A stretch of 64,000 nt of DNA from Thermothelomyces thermophilus ATCC 42464 (GCF_000226095.1 NC_016472.1:9734001-9798000), one strand, 5' to 3'; shown: positions 50,777 through 62,550, numbered from the stretch's first letter. The notes: generated by a model not told the origin, from the sequence alone. Numbers and translations: made by a program.

Positions 50777-51999
50777 TATGGCAATGTCCGCTCGGTGGTT
50801 TTTTTTCCGTCTTCTATTATCGAGATGTCCCTGTGTTATGGGGTAGCTTAGGCCAGCGGAAAATGAATCTGCAGAAGCCACGCGAGCTACGTTTTATGAT
50901 GTTGACTAGTAGCGTGCAGATGTCTCGGTCGAGGTCTTGAACGGTGGTCTGGCGTGCCTTGTGGCGGTTGTCCAAGGCTTCCTGCGCCGATGGAAAGGTA
51001 CGATATCCGAGATTCTGCTCTTTCTTAGGACCAACGTTGAATTGCTAGGGTAACAAGCAATTTCATTCACACAGGTTCGCTGGAAAAGGCTTGGGGAAGG
51101 AAGCTGGTGTGCATGACGTCACGCGGCCGAGATTATTCGAAGTACTATGTAATTAGTTTAGCTGACATTGTGGGATCGGAAGGGATCCCGGTTAGATACT
51201 GGTTTTTGATTTTGTGACAAAAAAAAAGGTGCCGAATCCTAGAGCCTGTCAGCCGGTATCTTAGGGCTGTTGTTCCAAGATCTGAGTCCGGATCAGAAAA
51301 GGCTGTGTTTTTTTAATCTAGTGACTCAATCGAGTTATATCGGCAACCTGATGATCTCCCTGGCTCGAGGATTCAGACCGTCAAGCGCTCAAAAAGGAAG
51401 TTTTGTGGGGCTATTGTTGCAATGATTCGTGCCGAAGACTACTACAGAGTGCGGAGGATACGGATACTGCCAAGTGCACGTGCAGAGGGACGGGACTAAT
51501 TCGCACATTCACTGTGTAACCAGGTGAGCTTGGGCCATACCGCCACGGACTGCTGTGATGGGGTTGAGCTGACGACTGGATATCCATGTCTGAACAAGTG
51601 GATCCGCTCGTCGTCCAGACTAACTGTTCCAATCTCATTTGCGCTCCGCACTTTCGCATGCTCTCTCCGACCAGCCCGACTTGCTCTCGGTCAACGTGGC
51701 ACAATATTGATACCCGGAAATCCAAGCGACGATTTATCGTACTTACACGATCAAACTCATAGTTCCCATATCCCCCACGTCACGCCAATTACAAGATGTA
51801 TTTGGAGCCATGGTGGTACTCGAGCTGCGGGGGCGGGGTAACTGGCGGCGGGGCGCTTGTTTGTTGGCGGGTTTCAGGGTTTCGTTGGGCGGGACGGAAG
51901 CAGTGGAGTGTGCCATGAGCTGACCGCCTCCTATTTCAACCCCAAAACAACACGTACCTGCTGTTCTCGACAACATCGCGTTGCTATCCATCAAACACC
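50777..51999. other. Divergent intergenic region between phospholipase D and the glycolipid transfer gene
   Basis: About 1.2 kb, no recognisable gene. It holds the promoters of both flanking genes. Frames at 51411-51725 and 51524-51841 show no domain or codon bias. Confidence 0.5.
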
Positions 52000-52806
52000 A
52001 TGGCTGCCGTCCAGATTCCTGAGGGAGGTACCATCCTCGACACCTTCAAGGCCTCCTTCACCAAGGTGCCGATCGACGCCGAAAATGGCAACGCGATCTC
52101 GACCACCGAGTTCCTCGACGCCGCCGAGTCCCTGACCACCATGTTTGGTACTAATCCTCCCTGACCAAGAGAAGCAGTGTTTAGTTTGCTAATGTTATGC
52201 AAGACCTCCTAGGCTCGGTTGCCTTTTCGCCGGTCAAGAAGGACATGATGGGTAACGTTGAGGTGGGTTGTCCCTGACGCTGGTTCACTTGTCCCAATCG
52301 ACGAGCTAATGTCCTTTCCGCGCAGAAAATCAGGAAACGCCAGCTTGCGGCGCCCCTCGAGTCTCAGAATATCCAGGACCTTGTGAGGAACGAGTTGAAG
52401 ACCAAGTCCCACACTGCGACTGAGGGTTTGCTCTGGCTCGTCAGGTGCGATGCTGTCCCCTTGCCCCGCCGGACGGGAAGCATGCTTACTGACACACCGG
52501 TTACCTTACAGAGGCCTCGAGTTTACCTGCATCGCCCTCAGCCAGAACCTGGCCAAGCATGACCAAGAACTCGCCGATTCCTTCCGCGATGCATACGGCG
52601 TCACTCTCAAGCCGCACCACAGCTTCCTCGTGAAGCCAGTCTTCAGCGCCGCCATGAGCGCGTGCCCCTACCGCAACGACTTTTACTCCAAGCTCGGATC
52701 GGACGAGGAGAAGGTTAAGGAGGAGCTGCGTCAGTACTTGGAGGCGTTGGACAAGATTGTCGCCATCCTCAAGGCCTTCCTCGAGAGTAAGGAGGCCAAG
52801 TGGTAA
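52000..52806 (+). CDS. het-C2: Glycolipid transfer protein, HET-C2 type (exons 52000-52147, 52204-52262, 52326-52444, 52512-52806)
   Basis: Cytosolic lipid carrier that moves glucosylceramide-type glycolipids between membranes; the Podospora ortholog is the het-c heterokaryon-incompatibility gene. The spliced protein is 206 aa (HET-C about 208). The GLTP head-group site is visible: Asp63, Asn67 and Lys70 in KKDMMGNVEKIR, Trp106 in EGLLWLVRG, and His144/145 in LKPHHSFLVKP. The C-terminus ends SKEAKW as I recall for HET-C. Three short introns (56, 63 and 67 bp) have GTACTA, GTGGGT and GTGCGA donors with AAG, CAG and CAG acceptors, and all keep the frame. The ATG at 52000 sits in CACCATGGCT, a strong fungal start context. 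Whether this allele takes part in incompatibility cannot be judged from one sequence. Confidence 0.93.
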
Positions 52807-54834
52807 ACAGGGGACGACAGGAACACGCGAACACAAGTGTCCTTTCAGATAGCACATGGAGTAGCTGCTGCATAACTCGACGTCCTCGCCGTTAAGAAGT
52901 CTGGGAGCGAGCCTACGCTCATCCATGCAACTGCTTAGACTGTTCACACGAGGCTTTGTCTCAGCTACAGCACCAAGGTTGACTTCATGTTCTCAACAGA
53001 GATTTAGAGATGCCTAGCCAATGGCCCTTGACTCCGAAGTTAGCTCACAGTTCTCAGCTCTGCGCTGCCTTGCACACATACCACCTCCAGGGCGAATGCA
53101 TTCCGCATATTGATACCACATTGTGGAATGTGTGTGGAGGAGCGTTCGGGACATGGATGTCACTGCAAAGGATTTGCGAATCCTCGCAGATAGTGGGAGA
53201 CTCAGCGACGCTATGCGACTTGCCCTCGACGTTGCCCTGACCCTGGCTTAACCGAACATGACGTCCTCCGGGCGATTCCACTCTTGCCATGATGAGACAG
53301 CTGGATTGTCTGGCGGTGTCGTGCAAGCTCTCTATCAAGCATCCCCTTTGACGCCAGACCCCGGAATCACTGGTTGCTATCGTCTTACACCTCCCCACGC
53401 TTGTTCCGCATCGCCGTCAACAAAGCTGAGCCGGTCCTGGAGTTTCACATGAACGGAGATGCATGTGGACCGCCTTTCGATTGTCCCCAGCCATTCCGAA
53501 CGACTCTAGTTGTATCTTGGCGTTCCGTTGATACAGACTTGGCGAGTTCGAATGGTTGACGACGATGTTCAAGGGCATAGATCTACGAATCTAAGCAAAG
53601 GGGGACGGATGCCTGCACTCTAACAAGATCTCAAATGCCGTCATGCCGAAATTTCCTGGGATTGGTGCCGGCCAGCCAACCCCCAACGCAGTATGAGTTG
53701 GGAAGTGATTAAGCAAGCGTATGCAATCTGTAATCCGTACTCCACGTGTGTGCGTCAAGAGTACCCTCGCATCTCTGTGAGGTTTCCTTCGCTAATAAGC
53801 GTCGAGTCAACGGCGGCCAGTGTCGGCCATCCGACATCAGGAGCCTTAAACTGCAACTAAGGGCCCCCCAGTTCCCGAGTTCCAGCCGGTAAGGAGCAGC
53901 ATTGGCTGGATTGCAGTCGTAGGCCTCCACAGAGCCCAATCGTTGGCTTCCAGTTGCCTGCAATGCCTAAACATCGTCCACCACATCACGGCGCCCCACA
54001 TCGATACATCGATTCATCTGTACATTATCGGTGACACAGATGCTTTGCAGAAAGCAGGACATCTCGCGATATCGGGTCGTGACCGGTCACACATGGCCTT
54101 GTTGCTGCCTTGCAGCCGCCTAACATGACAGCGGCAATCTTCCGAAATGAGTTCTTTGGCAGAGCTGTATATTGCAGAAATGGAGGCACCAACATGCAGA
54201 TGAGAGGGAGTTGCGTAGCAGCAGGAGAGGATCGTGGTAGGTATGATATGTACAATATCTGGTTGTGTTGGTTAGCCCAATGCCCACGGCTCTTTGGTTC
54301 GTCTGATCCAACGCTCTCGCGCAAAGCGGCACAGAAGTTAGCAGGCCTGTGGCGAGCCCGCGGGGCACGAAAAAACGGGCGCTGGGGCGGCCTAAATAAG
54401 CGGCCTTGTCATGCAAAATCACGGCGGCAGCATAAAGGCGGCAAAAAAATCTGAAACGAATAATTCGGGTCGATCACCTTGCGACCATTAGGGTTGACGC
54501 GATTACCGCTCGCCGATTGCGCGAGCAAGAAGAGGCGAAGAAGGAAGACCCTTTGCAGCCCGGCCTGACAAGGAAACAAGGCGTTTCCAGGCTTCCGGGA
54601 GGTCTCCAAGTCGGGCGAGGCTGGGTGCAGCATGCATGTCAGGCGTCGGCCGCCCACGGTGGAGAAGACGTTGATCCAACTGGGTCGCCCTCCGCAGCCC
54701 CCACAAAACGCCCCGCGGCTTCCCGCCCGTGCCCCAGCGGGTTCTGAGCTATAATCCCGGCCTAACTTCAACCATCGCTATCTTTCTGTCCGAACACGCG
54801 CGACATCGCCTATCCTCGCCTTCTCCCGACCCGG
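52807..54834. other. Two-kilobase region without a recognisable gene
   Basis: Balanced base content, many short overlapping frames on both strands, none with a known domain. An imperfect inverted repeat pairs CATTCCGCA (53098-53106) with TGTGGAATG (53122-53130). The last few hundred bases are the promoter of the F-box/ankyrin gene. Confidence 0.45.
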
Positions 54835-57510
54835 ATGGCTTCTTCGCAGAGAAAGACAGGAACGCTCAAAAAGCCGGCAGCCAAGGCGAAGACGAAAAAG
54901 CCCGACGGCAAGGCCTGCAAGGGCAAAACCAAGAAAGCGCTGTCGGCGCCCATCCTGGGCCTACCAGCCGAGATCGTCCTGCTTATCGACGAGCTGCTCG
55001 ACCTCCAGGACCGCCTCGCTCTTGGGCGCACAAACCGCTGGTTCCACTCCATCATCAATCCCGTCATCTATCGCAACAATGTCAATCTCGCCAACGCCTC
55101 GTGCCTCTTCTGGGGCGCCGAGAACGGACAGTTGGGCACCCTCAAGCACGCGCTCGCCGCTGGCGCCGACCTGAACGAATCGGGGCCTCTGCCGCGCAAG
55201 GCTGGTGAGGCTGATGCCACCAGCGACACGGAGAACGACGGCGACGGCGATGCTGACGATGCGGGCGCCGAGTTGTTCGAGGAACCCCCCGACCCCAGCC
55301 TGCAGCCGTACTGCACCCCGCTCCACCTCGCGGCCAAGAACGGCCATCGGGACATTGTCGAATGGCTCCTCGACAACGGTGCGGACATCGACGCACCCTC
55401 GTACCGTGTCTGCGAATGCCAGTCGCTCAAGTCTGGGAGGCATCCCTCGCGACGGCTCTCCGAGTGGCCTCGCTGGCGCGCCCTGCACACCGCCATGTGC
55501 AGCCAGGAGCGGCTGATCGCCGAGTTGCTCATCCACCGCGGCGCCTCGCTCGAGCTGGACGCGTCCGAAGGGCACAATCACACGGCCCTCCATTCGGCCG
55601 CCGCCAACGGCCTCATCCCCGTCATCAAGCTGTTGGCGCTCAACGACATGAATCTCGACGCCAACCAGCGCGACGCCTGGGGGAACACGGCGCTACACTA
55701 CGTCGCCGAGATCTGGAGCCCCCGCGACTCGGCCGACATCCGGGACACCATCACAAAACTCCTTGCCCTGGGCGCAGACTTGGAAGCTCATAACGACTAC
55801 GGCCACACCCCGCTCCTGAATGCGTGCTTCAGAGGCAACTTTGCCGTGGCTCACCGGCTCGTCAGCATCGGCGCGAATCCGGATCCGCACCGCCACATAC
55901 CTAACTTTCGAGACTTCCGGCCGCTGTACTACTGCATGCTGCAGCGTGCCGAGTTCTTCGACATGGACGACGCGCCGGTCAAGCACGACGAATTCGAGGG
56001 GAACCGTGTGACGCTGATCAGGGCCCTGGTCGAAGCCGGCGCCGACGTGAACGCCCAGTTCGACGTGCGCACTCACCGTGGCGCGACGCCGCTCATGCTT
56101 GCCTGCGAGCTCGCCGAGCCCCGAGCCGTTGCCACCCTCATCCAGTGCGGCGCCGAGATCAACGCGCAGGACCGCAACGGGCGGACGCCCCTGTGCTACG
56201 CCGTCACGTTACGAGTGGACCACCGTGGTGAAGTGCCCGAGATCGCGACCATCATGCTCCGACACGGCGCCCGCATGGACATTGAGGAGGAGCCGAACTG
56301 CAGCCCGCTCGATACTGCCATCAAGCACATCCGGTGGGCGGAGGACGACGTCCTCGAGGCGATGCTGAAGGTGGCCAACAGGAACAATCTCACCGAGGGC
56401 AAGCTTAAGGAGGCCCTTAGGAGCTGCGCCTCGTGCGGGAACTACAAGGCATTGAAGCTCCTTCTTGAGTTTGCCGACAGGGTGTACGAGGTGACGGACG
56501 CCGACGTTAAGGACTACTTGTGTCGTATCATTGAGCAGAACGACCCGTGGAACCAGATCGAGACATTCAACTGCATGATGGACTTTGGGCGGCCCGTCTA
56601 CACCAACGAGATGCTGCTGCTCAAGACCATCATGCAGCAGAACAGAGAGCTGAGCCTGGCGGTCATGAGCCGCGGCGTGTCCATCAGCGAGCCGAGATTC
56701 CACGGCGACCAGACATACCTCCATCTCGCGTGCCACTGGGGCGACGTCGAGGTAGTCAAGGCCCTCCTGGAGCGGGGTGCCGAGGTAAACGTTTTTGACC
56801 GGGAACTACGGACGCCGCTGTCAATCGCCGTGAGCGAGAACTACCTGGGCATCGCGATGGCGCTCATGAAGGAGGTCGCCGACCCCTTCCTCGTGCCCCC
56901 GGACGAGCTCCTCCAGGAGCTCTACGGCGACGAGGACGAGGATGAGTGGCGCTTCGTCAAGCGCAGGTACCTCACCGCCTTCGACCTCGCCATCCGCGAC
57001 GACCGAGTCGACATCGTCCAGGACATGCTGTCGCGCTACGCGCTGCCCGACATCGCGCCCCGGTCTAAGTTTACTTACGTCCACCGGGCCAGCCAGAACC
57101 CTAACCCAACCATCCTTAAGCTCCTCCTCGCGAAGGGTGCCGACCCCGCCGGCGGGGTGGACTGCCCGAACCCGCCCGCCGTGGCCCTCATCCGGCGCGT
57201 GTGGGACCAGCCGCGCCTGCCCGACACCGGCATCAGCATGCTGCAGACGGCCAAGATCCTGCTGAGCAAGTGCGCGGGCGGCGGCATGCCCTGGGACATC
57301 CTCAAGGAAATCGCCAGCGCGAAGGTCGACAACGACCCAGACAAGAAGGAGCTGCGTCGGGTGGTAATGCGCGAGCTCGGGCTCCGCGTGCAGCTCCAAG
57401 ACGGCGTCGTCCAGAGAGTCGGAGTCAAGTGCATCATGACGGACGAGGAGATCCAGCGGCTTGGTCTGAGGGAGGAAGACCCAGACGGAGTGATAGAGGA
57501 GTATTCGTAA
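54835..57510 (+). CDS. F-box-like protein with about 12 ankyrin repeats, single exon
   Basis: 891-aa protein from one uninterrupted frame. Residues 1-38 are Lys-rich (KKPAAKAKTKKPDGKACKG), a possible nuclear or nucleolar signal. An F-box-like segment follows at about 40-82 (ILGLPAEIVLLIDELLDLQD, then NPVIYRN), which in this family would bind Skp1 of an SCF ubiquitin ligase. Ankyrin repeats start at about 160 (PLHLAAKNGHRDIVEWLLDN) and recur to about 790, with typical GADINA-type turns. An acidic insert lies at about 123-150 (DATSDTENDGDGDADDAG). Such proteins are numerous in Sordariomycetes and their substrates are unknown. The ATG follows GACCCGG; an in-frame start further upstream is not seen. 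Other frames here are GC-driven shadows. Confidence 0.88.
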   Translation: MASSQRKTGTLKKPAAKAKTKKPDGKACKGKTKKALSAPILGLPAEIVLLIDELLDLQDRLALGRTNRWFHSIINPVIYRNNVNLANASCLFWGAENGQLGTLKHALAAGADLNESGPLPRKAGEADATSDTENDGDGDADDAGAELFEEPPDPSLQPYCTPLHLAAKNGHRDIVEWLLDNGADIDAPSYRVCECQSLKSGRHPSRRLSEWPRWRALHTAMCSQERLIAELLIHRGASLELDASEGHNHTALHSAAANGLIPVIKLLALNDMNLDANQRDAWGNTALHYVAEIWSPRDSADIRDTITKLLALGADLEAHNDYGHTPLLNACFRGNFAVAHRLVSIGANPDPHRHIPNFRDFRPLYYCMLQRAEFFDMDDAPVKHDEFEGNRVTLIRALVEAGADVNAQFDVRTHRGATPLMLACELAEPRAVATLIQCGAEINAQDRNGRTPLCYAVTLRVDHRGEVPEIATIMLRHGARMDIEEEPNCSPLDTAIKHIRWAEDDVLEAMLKVANRNNLTEGKLKEALRSCASCGNYKALKLLLEFADRVYEVTDADVKDYLCRIIEQNDPWNQIETFNCMMDFGRPVYTNEMLLLKTIMQQNRELSLAVMSRGVSISEPRFHGDQTYLHLACHWGDVEVVKALLERGAEVNVFDRELRTPLSIAVSENYLGIAMALMKEVADPFLVPPDELLQELYGDEDEDEWRFVKRRYLTAFDLAIRDDRVDIVQDMLSRYALPDIAPRSKFTYVHRASQNPNPTILKLLLAKGADPAGGVDCPNPPAVALIRRVWDQPRLPDTGISMLQTAKILLSKCAGGGMPWDILKEIASAKVDNDPDKKELRRVVMRELGLRVQLQDGVVQRVGVKCIMTDEEIQRLGLREEDPDGVIEEYS

Positions 57511-58123
57511 ATGGGAGGTAGTAGCCGAGGGGGCTCAACCTCTCTTCCGTCCTGTTATTTCTTTTCTTTTGCATGGGTCAGCCGGGTGGGGGTTATCGTT
57601 CTTTTCTATACCCATATTGCGGTATGACTATACACCATCACGACGAAGGTGCGATATATAGTGAGTACTGACACACGTTTTGCTGCAGGATCTGGGTTTG
57701 GGTAATTACCTATGGGCTGGAAAGCGAGTATTATATCATGACGGTTCCATTCTCCTTTTTTTCCCTTCGCTTTTTTTTCTGTCTCGTCTACGGACGTGAT
57801 AGGGACACGCACTGGGATTATTATGGATTGGGTATCTATCTATGCACATCGGGTAACTTCACTCGGCAAAACAGCAGTGTTTCAGCGATTGACGAAATTG
57901 ACAGGTTTGACGATGGGATGTACATGATATTTATCAAGGACTTAACGAAGCAGCTTTCATGATTTTGCGCGGACCAAAAGGGGGTTGAGCTGAAGAAATA
58001 ACGTTGAGCAAGTGAGCCAAAGAGCGGGGAAATGAAATGAGATGCAGAAGTTACTCAAGAGGGAACTGGAAGAGGACTTCCAGAGTGTAGAAAAGCGAAA
58101 AAAAAAAGAACCACACTCCTCTT
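57511..58123. other. 3' flank of the F-box/ankyrin gene
   Basis: About 610 bp with T-rich stretches (near 57545-57572 and 57750-57780) suiting a 3' UTR. No gene recognised; the 74-codon frame at 57738-57962 has no domain. Confidence 0.45.
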
Positions 58124-58197
58124 CGCCAACGGCGAGACTCGAACTCGCAACATTCAGATTAAAAGTCTGACGCGCTAACCGATTGCGCCACGCCGGC
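58124..58197 (-). tRNA. tRNA-Lys (anticodon UUU), no intron
   Basis: Minus-strand 74-nt cloverleaf. Acceptor GCCGGCG pairs with CGTTGGC through two G-U pairs. The anticodon stem TCAGA/TCTGA encloses the loop CTTTTAA with anticodon TTT. The T arm GCGAG-TTCGAGT-CTCGC is perfect and the A-box area TGGCGCAATCGGTTAGCGC is typical. A T-run, the RNA polymerase III stop, follows at about 58097-58107 (A-run on the plus strand). No CCA is encoded, as normal in eukaryotes. Confidence 0.95.
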
Positions 58198-59315
58198 TAC
58201 GTGAGACAACCAACATCTTGGGGTGAGCTGCTGTCTTGATGTTTCCTTAACGGATGTGTGCAAGGATTGGTTCCTTCGGCGTTGTTGAAGCTGGATATAA
58301 CTCTTATTAGTTCCTTCAGGTTCTTCTCGGCCGATGGAGGACCTTATCTGAACATGAATAAGGGAGGGCAAATTTAATTTTCTGGTAATCGTCAGCTTGG
58401 AGACACCATAGTCAACTCATATGGCATATTCATTTTCTGCAGTTGCTGCCTAGTATTTAACTGACCTCCCCAGGGGATGAGGTTGTTATTCTTTTTATTG
58501 GAATTGGCGCGCTTTTGAGTAGGTTCACAACCCACTGACAAGACGTTCCAAGGGCGAGAAGTCAGTTGAACTTCTAGTTGGATTAAGCACTCTTCCGGGC
58601 ATAATCATTTCGCTCGCGTGCTATCAGGCTTCTATCCCTCCTGCTGGACTATAATTAAGGTAATGCTTTGGCTCCTGTCCGAGGCAAAAGAAATCCTTCA
58701 AACTTTCAAAGCGAAAGCTTGTATCGACGATAGATGATAATTAATTACATGGCACAAGAACAAGAGGGTCTTGAGAATGGCCCGCCGTGTCGCAGAGCAA
58801 GAAGGGCGATGTGCCTGAGGTAATTACTTGGTGCCTTAGGTGTCTGGCAGCTCACCCGTCTCGCACAAAGTCAGCGAATAACGACCAGAGTTAGAGTCGA
58901 AAATGTGAATGAGGCAGACAATGTTTGATTCGGGCAACCATCCAAGCCCTAAGCTAATGACTTTCTTTTCGCATCTTCCCCGTCACACACCTGGAGCAAA
59001 CCGGTCTAGATATTTGACGAAATACCCGGTTGAATCTCTTCCAATGTCGACAAGAGATCGTCAAAGAACTTTTTCTGAATCCGCCGTCCCCAATCGTTTG
59101 TAACGTGGCACGCAGGGCTGTGCAAAGGTGTCAGCACTTCGTTGGCTGGCGATCAAACGAGCAAAGGAGCCGATAATTATTTCATTGACCGAAAACAAAA
59201 CAACCAACCTAATAATTAGACAGAACGTGGAGGGGAAAAAGAGAAGGGAAAGATAAAAACGAGAAAATGGGGGAAACCAAAGAAAGGCATCAAAAGGAGA
59301 AGAATAAGAGGAAGC
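58198..59315. other. Intergenic region between tRNA-Lys and the dehydrogenase relic
   Basis: About 1.1 kb. No gene, repeat or RNA recognised. Short frames such as 58909-59103 show nothing. Confidence 0.5.
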
Positions 59316-59945
59316 TCACGTTTGAACGTGGCGGTTGTTTAAATACTGCCCGTTGCTTTCGTCACCAACAAGCCGTGATAATAGAGGGTACGACTGCCCT
59401 CCTCGGTGGTGCGCGCCAGAAGCTTCTGGGATGTCCTGACGGACAGCGACTTGCCGGTCTCCCTCTCCAGGCCGGAGACGCAGTAGCTCGGTTTGGGCGT
59501 GTCGAAGATGACGAGGCGGCGGGGGCCGCCGTCGCCGGCGCGCGAAGCCGAAGCGGCCGAGGCGTCGCACCGGGCGGCGAGCTCACGCATGGCGTACAGC
59601 ACCAGCCGCTTGCTGAGCGAGTATTAGCGCCCGGTTGAGGCCAGCAACTCCTCTTTGGCCCGCTCGCCTTTGTCCAGGTTCCGTACCGCCATGATGAGCG
59701 TGCCCATGCCGAGGCGCAGCAGGTGGCGGCTTGTCTCGAACCCCAGGCCGGTGTTCGACCCCGTCACGATGATGGTCTGGCTCGGCAGCCCCGGGTGGGC
59801 GCGGGGGAGGGGCAGCTTGACGAGGAGCTTGGATGTCACAATGGTGCCTGCTCTATGAAGGGCTGTGAAAGCGGCTATTATGGTTACGGGGGGACAGACT
59901 GGCTGATTTGAAAGGAAGTGCCTGTGAGTGACTAAGAGGGGTGGG

Positions 59946-59982
<37 letters not shown>

Positions 59983-60016
59983 GGCGACGATTAATGAGCT
60001 CGTCGCACCCGGCCAT
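59316..60016 (-). pseudogene. Broken short-chain dehydrogenase/reductase with its central third deleted
   Basis: The N-terminal NAD(P)-binding half is clear: TIIVTGSNTGLGFETSRHLL (the TGxxxGxG loop), then LIMAVRNLDKGERAKEELLASTGR. A TAA stop (59624-59626) follows at once, and the same frame resumes with YSLSKRLVLYAMRELAAR, which carries the active-site YxxxK. Between these blocks the family normally has about 100-110 residues, including the NAG strand and catalytic Ser; no room exists for them. The C-terminal block LARTTEEGSRTL then needs a frame change to reach GDESNGQYLNN, the usual ending. Deletion, stop and frameshift make it a pseudogene. The annotated start passes through a (GA)n tract and is unlikely to be genuine; the original start was probably near 59900. 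Confidence 0.8.
59950..59978. repeat. (GA)n microsatellite
   Basis: About 14 tandem GA units in the space between the dehydrogenase relic and the transcription factor relic. Confidence 0.9.
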
Positions 60017-60129
60017 GGGAGTGAGGTGCCAGAGCGGCTCATACTTATACGCCGTTTTCGTTGCGGCGTCCTTTCACTAACACTCCGACATGGCCAGACG
60101 GATATAATAATTACGTCCGTTGCGATCAT

Positions 60130-61849
60130 TCGGCAGGTCCAGGTGCAATCGAGCTTCGCCTTGCAACAGCTGTGTTCGACGAAACAGGCCCTCGTCGTGC
60201 CATTACGCGGGCAATGTCCGACGTGGCGAGAACGGCAGCAGCATCCCCAAGGCACAGAATCTCACAGAACGCCTGAGGAGACTTGAGGCCCTCGTCTCTT
60301 CATTGGCGACCAAGGACCTCATCATTCAGCAGCGGGAGCGGACCGACGGACACAGGTTCCCACCTGAGGAACCAAAGCACACTGATACCTCCCTCGGAAC
60401 CGGTCCAAATGACGGCAGTCAGGAGTGCCAGAGCAGAAGAAGAAGCTTGAAAGAGCTAGAGCTGGAAGCGGCCCGGCTGCGGCAGACGCACGATGGCCAA
60501 GTCAACTACGTCGACCCAAGTCACTGGCTGTCGATCCTCCTCGATATCCGCGAAGTTCGGAAGCAGCTCTCGCCAGAAGGGGCCTTCCTGCCGCCGCAAG
60601 GTCTCCCCAAGAGTGATGGAGACGGGACTGTTTGCGAACCTGGCTCGGGAAATCCCGACGCCAGCTCCGGGTTGAGCATGGGGTTGGGTGCCACGAGCCT
60701 CAACGAGATACTCGGGTCCCTGCCGCCCCGGCCCGCCTGCGACAGGTTGCTGTCTCAGTACTTCAACTCTCGATTCATGGTCTTGGGTGGGTTACATCGC
60801 GACCAGACCTACCGAGAACTCTGGCTGACCTGATGATTATGAATTCGACCTGATCTGATATGATTAATTAGGCATCATTCACCCGTACGAGTTCCAGAAT
60901 GAAGTATTGCCTCCTGAGCACCCTCGCTCCCTGATGCTCGCTGGCCATCCGCATGGGCTACCACCGCGACCCGAGCGCGACGGCCGACATCACTGCCTTT
61001 GAGGGCGAGATCCGGCGTCGCGTGTGGATCAACCTCTTCCAGCTGGGCGCCTTGGTGTCCTTCCAGATGGGGTTCCCCAGCATGATACCCTCCGAGCACT
61101 GCGACGCCCAGCCGCCGCGCAACCTCGACTATTCCGACTTTGGCGCCGACACGGCGACGCTGACCCCCTCGCGACCCCTCTCGGTCGACACCCCCGTCGT
61201 CTACCCATCGCCAAGGCTGGCGTCATGGCCGTCTTCAAAAAGATTGTGGCTCACACCCGCTCGCCCGCGCGGCCGACCCTCGACCGCACCGCCGCGCTCG
61301 ACGTCGAGGCAGGTCTGGGCGGAGGCGGCGACCAGCGCAGACGCTGGCGCCGGCATGGGCATGCTCTCTTCCTCCGAGGCGCACACCGCCACCTTCGCGC
61401 TGGACCTGATGCTCCGCAAGGTGTCGGAGAAGAAAGCGGAAGCGCTGTTGTCGGGGACCACGGCGGCCATGACGACAACGACGACGCCAAACCACGCCGC
61501 TCCTGCGCCTCCGTTGACGGCCGACATGTCGTCTTCGTCTCCGCCTTCTCTCTTCGGAGCAGAACTCCCCTGCGCCGATGTCATGTCAGACATCATTGAC
61601 GACGCTACGGCGCCAGACTGGGTGAGTACACACTACTCTCTCATCTTTCGTTTCTCTCTTGAACCAGACTTGTCGCTCTCTCGAAAGCAACAAGCGATGC
61701 CGTGCAGCAACTTCTGACACTGGGGCTCAAATCGATTCTCACAGAACCTCCTCGACCAATACTTTCAGAACCCTACGCTCGAAACGGCCGAGTCTGCCGA
61801 CTGGAATCAAGACCCAGCCTTCCCTTCATATATCTTTGGCCTAGAGTGA
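60130..61849 (+). pseudogene. Broken fungal transcription factor (Zn2Cys6 / fungal-specific domain)
   Basis: Pieces of one regulator in order. The second half of a Zn2Cys6 cluster (RCNRASPCNSCVRRNRPSSC, from about 60138) is present, but the two upstream cysteines are not found. A linker and the segment CDRLLSQYFNSRFMVLG lead into an intron at 60787-60871 (GTGGGT..TTAG) and then IIHPYEFQNE. Within 40 bp the homology jumps, in another frame, to LAIRMGYHRDPSA and EIRRRVWINLFQLGALVSFQ; about 120 residues of the domain are missing. A further frame change near 61195-61205 precedes IAKAGVMAVFKKIVAHTRS, and another follows. A last intron (from about 61621, GTGAGT..TCACAG) leads to NLLDQYFQNPT and the stop at 61847-61849. 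The divergent arrangement with the dehydrogenase suggests a shared past locus. Confidence 0.75.
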
Positions 61850-62550
61850 GGAGCGATATGTGAACCAGGAGAGGGCACTTGAGCCTCTCCGATTCCCGGC
61901 ATTTCGTACTGTCGTTATTTGGGTAATTAAAGAGGTGTTGGCTGAGCCGGGAAATGAAAAAGGTAGTTTTTGGGGCCCGCTGACAGGAACAACGCGAAAA
62001 AAGGGTGGCGCTGGCACACTTCCACTCATGAGCCACTCACAACTCTTGCCCATGGCCACCACAGAACCCGGCTCTTGTCCAGGGATACAACGTAGCGGAC
62101 GTAAACATGAGGGGGCTCGCCACTGCATGGATTGATTCGCGGCGACCTTAACCAACAACTAGTCTCAACACCAGGACCGCCCATACAGAAAGTACACCAC
62201 CACTCCCTGTTTACTTATAGCATACAAACACCAGACATGCCTGGGACGTATCTCTTCGAGACACGACGCCCACAGCGCCTATCAACAGCCATCCCATCCT
62301 TCCCTTTCCTTACCTCCTTCCTTCCATGACGCCAGTCCTAAGCGATTAAAAAAAATTGGTATGAACCCTCTAGCCACCACCAACATAGTCCATCGTAGCG
62401 TTACCTGGCCCCGAACGACGGTTCGCGCGCCAACCGGCGCGACTTGCGGGGGGTTGCTACAAGCCGATCTGCTGCTGCTGCTGCCGCCTCAGCGGCTGTG
62501 GCTGCGGCTGCGGCTGCGGCCGAATCTGGCTTGGAGCCCTGACCACCCAC
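61850..62550. other. Convergent intergenic region
   Basis: About 700 bp between the transcription factor relic and the SNF5-family gene. Contains CTG/CTGCGG-type repeats near 62469-62520 just past the stop of the latter. No gene recognised. Confidence 0.5.

Noticed and set aside
52807-54834. Several 60-120 codon frames on both strands
   Set aside because: They overlap one another, have no domains, no splice structure and no codon bias like the neighbouring genes.
54961-55593. Antisense frames of up to 210 codons opposite the F-box/ankyrin gene
   Set aside because: Shadows of the GC-biased ankyrin coding strand.
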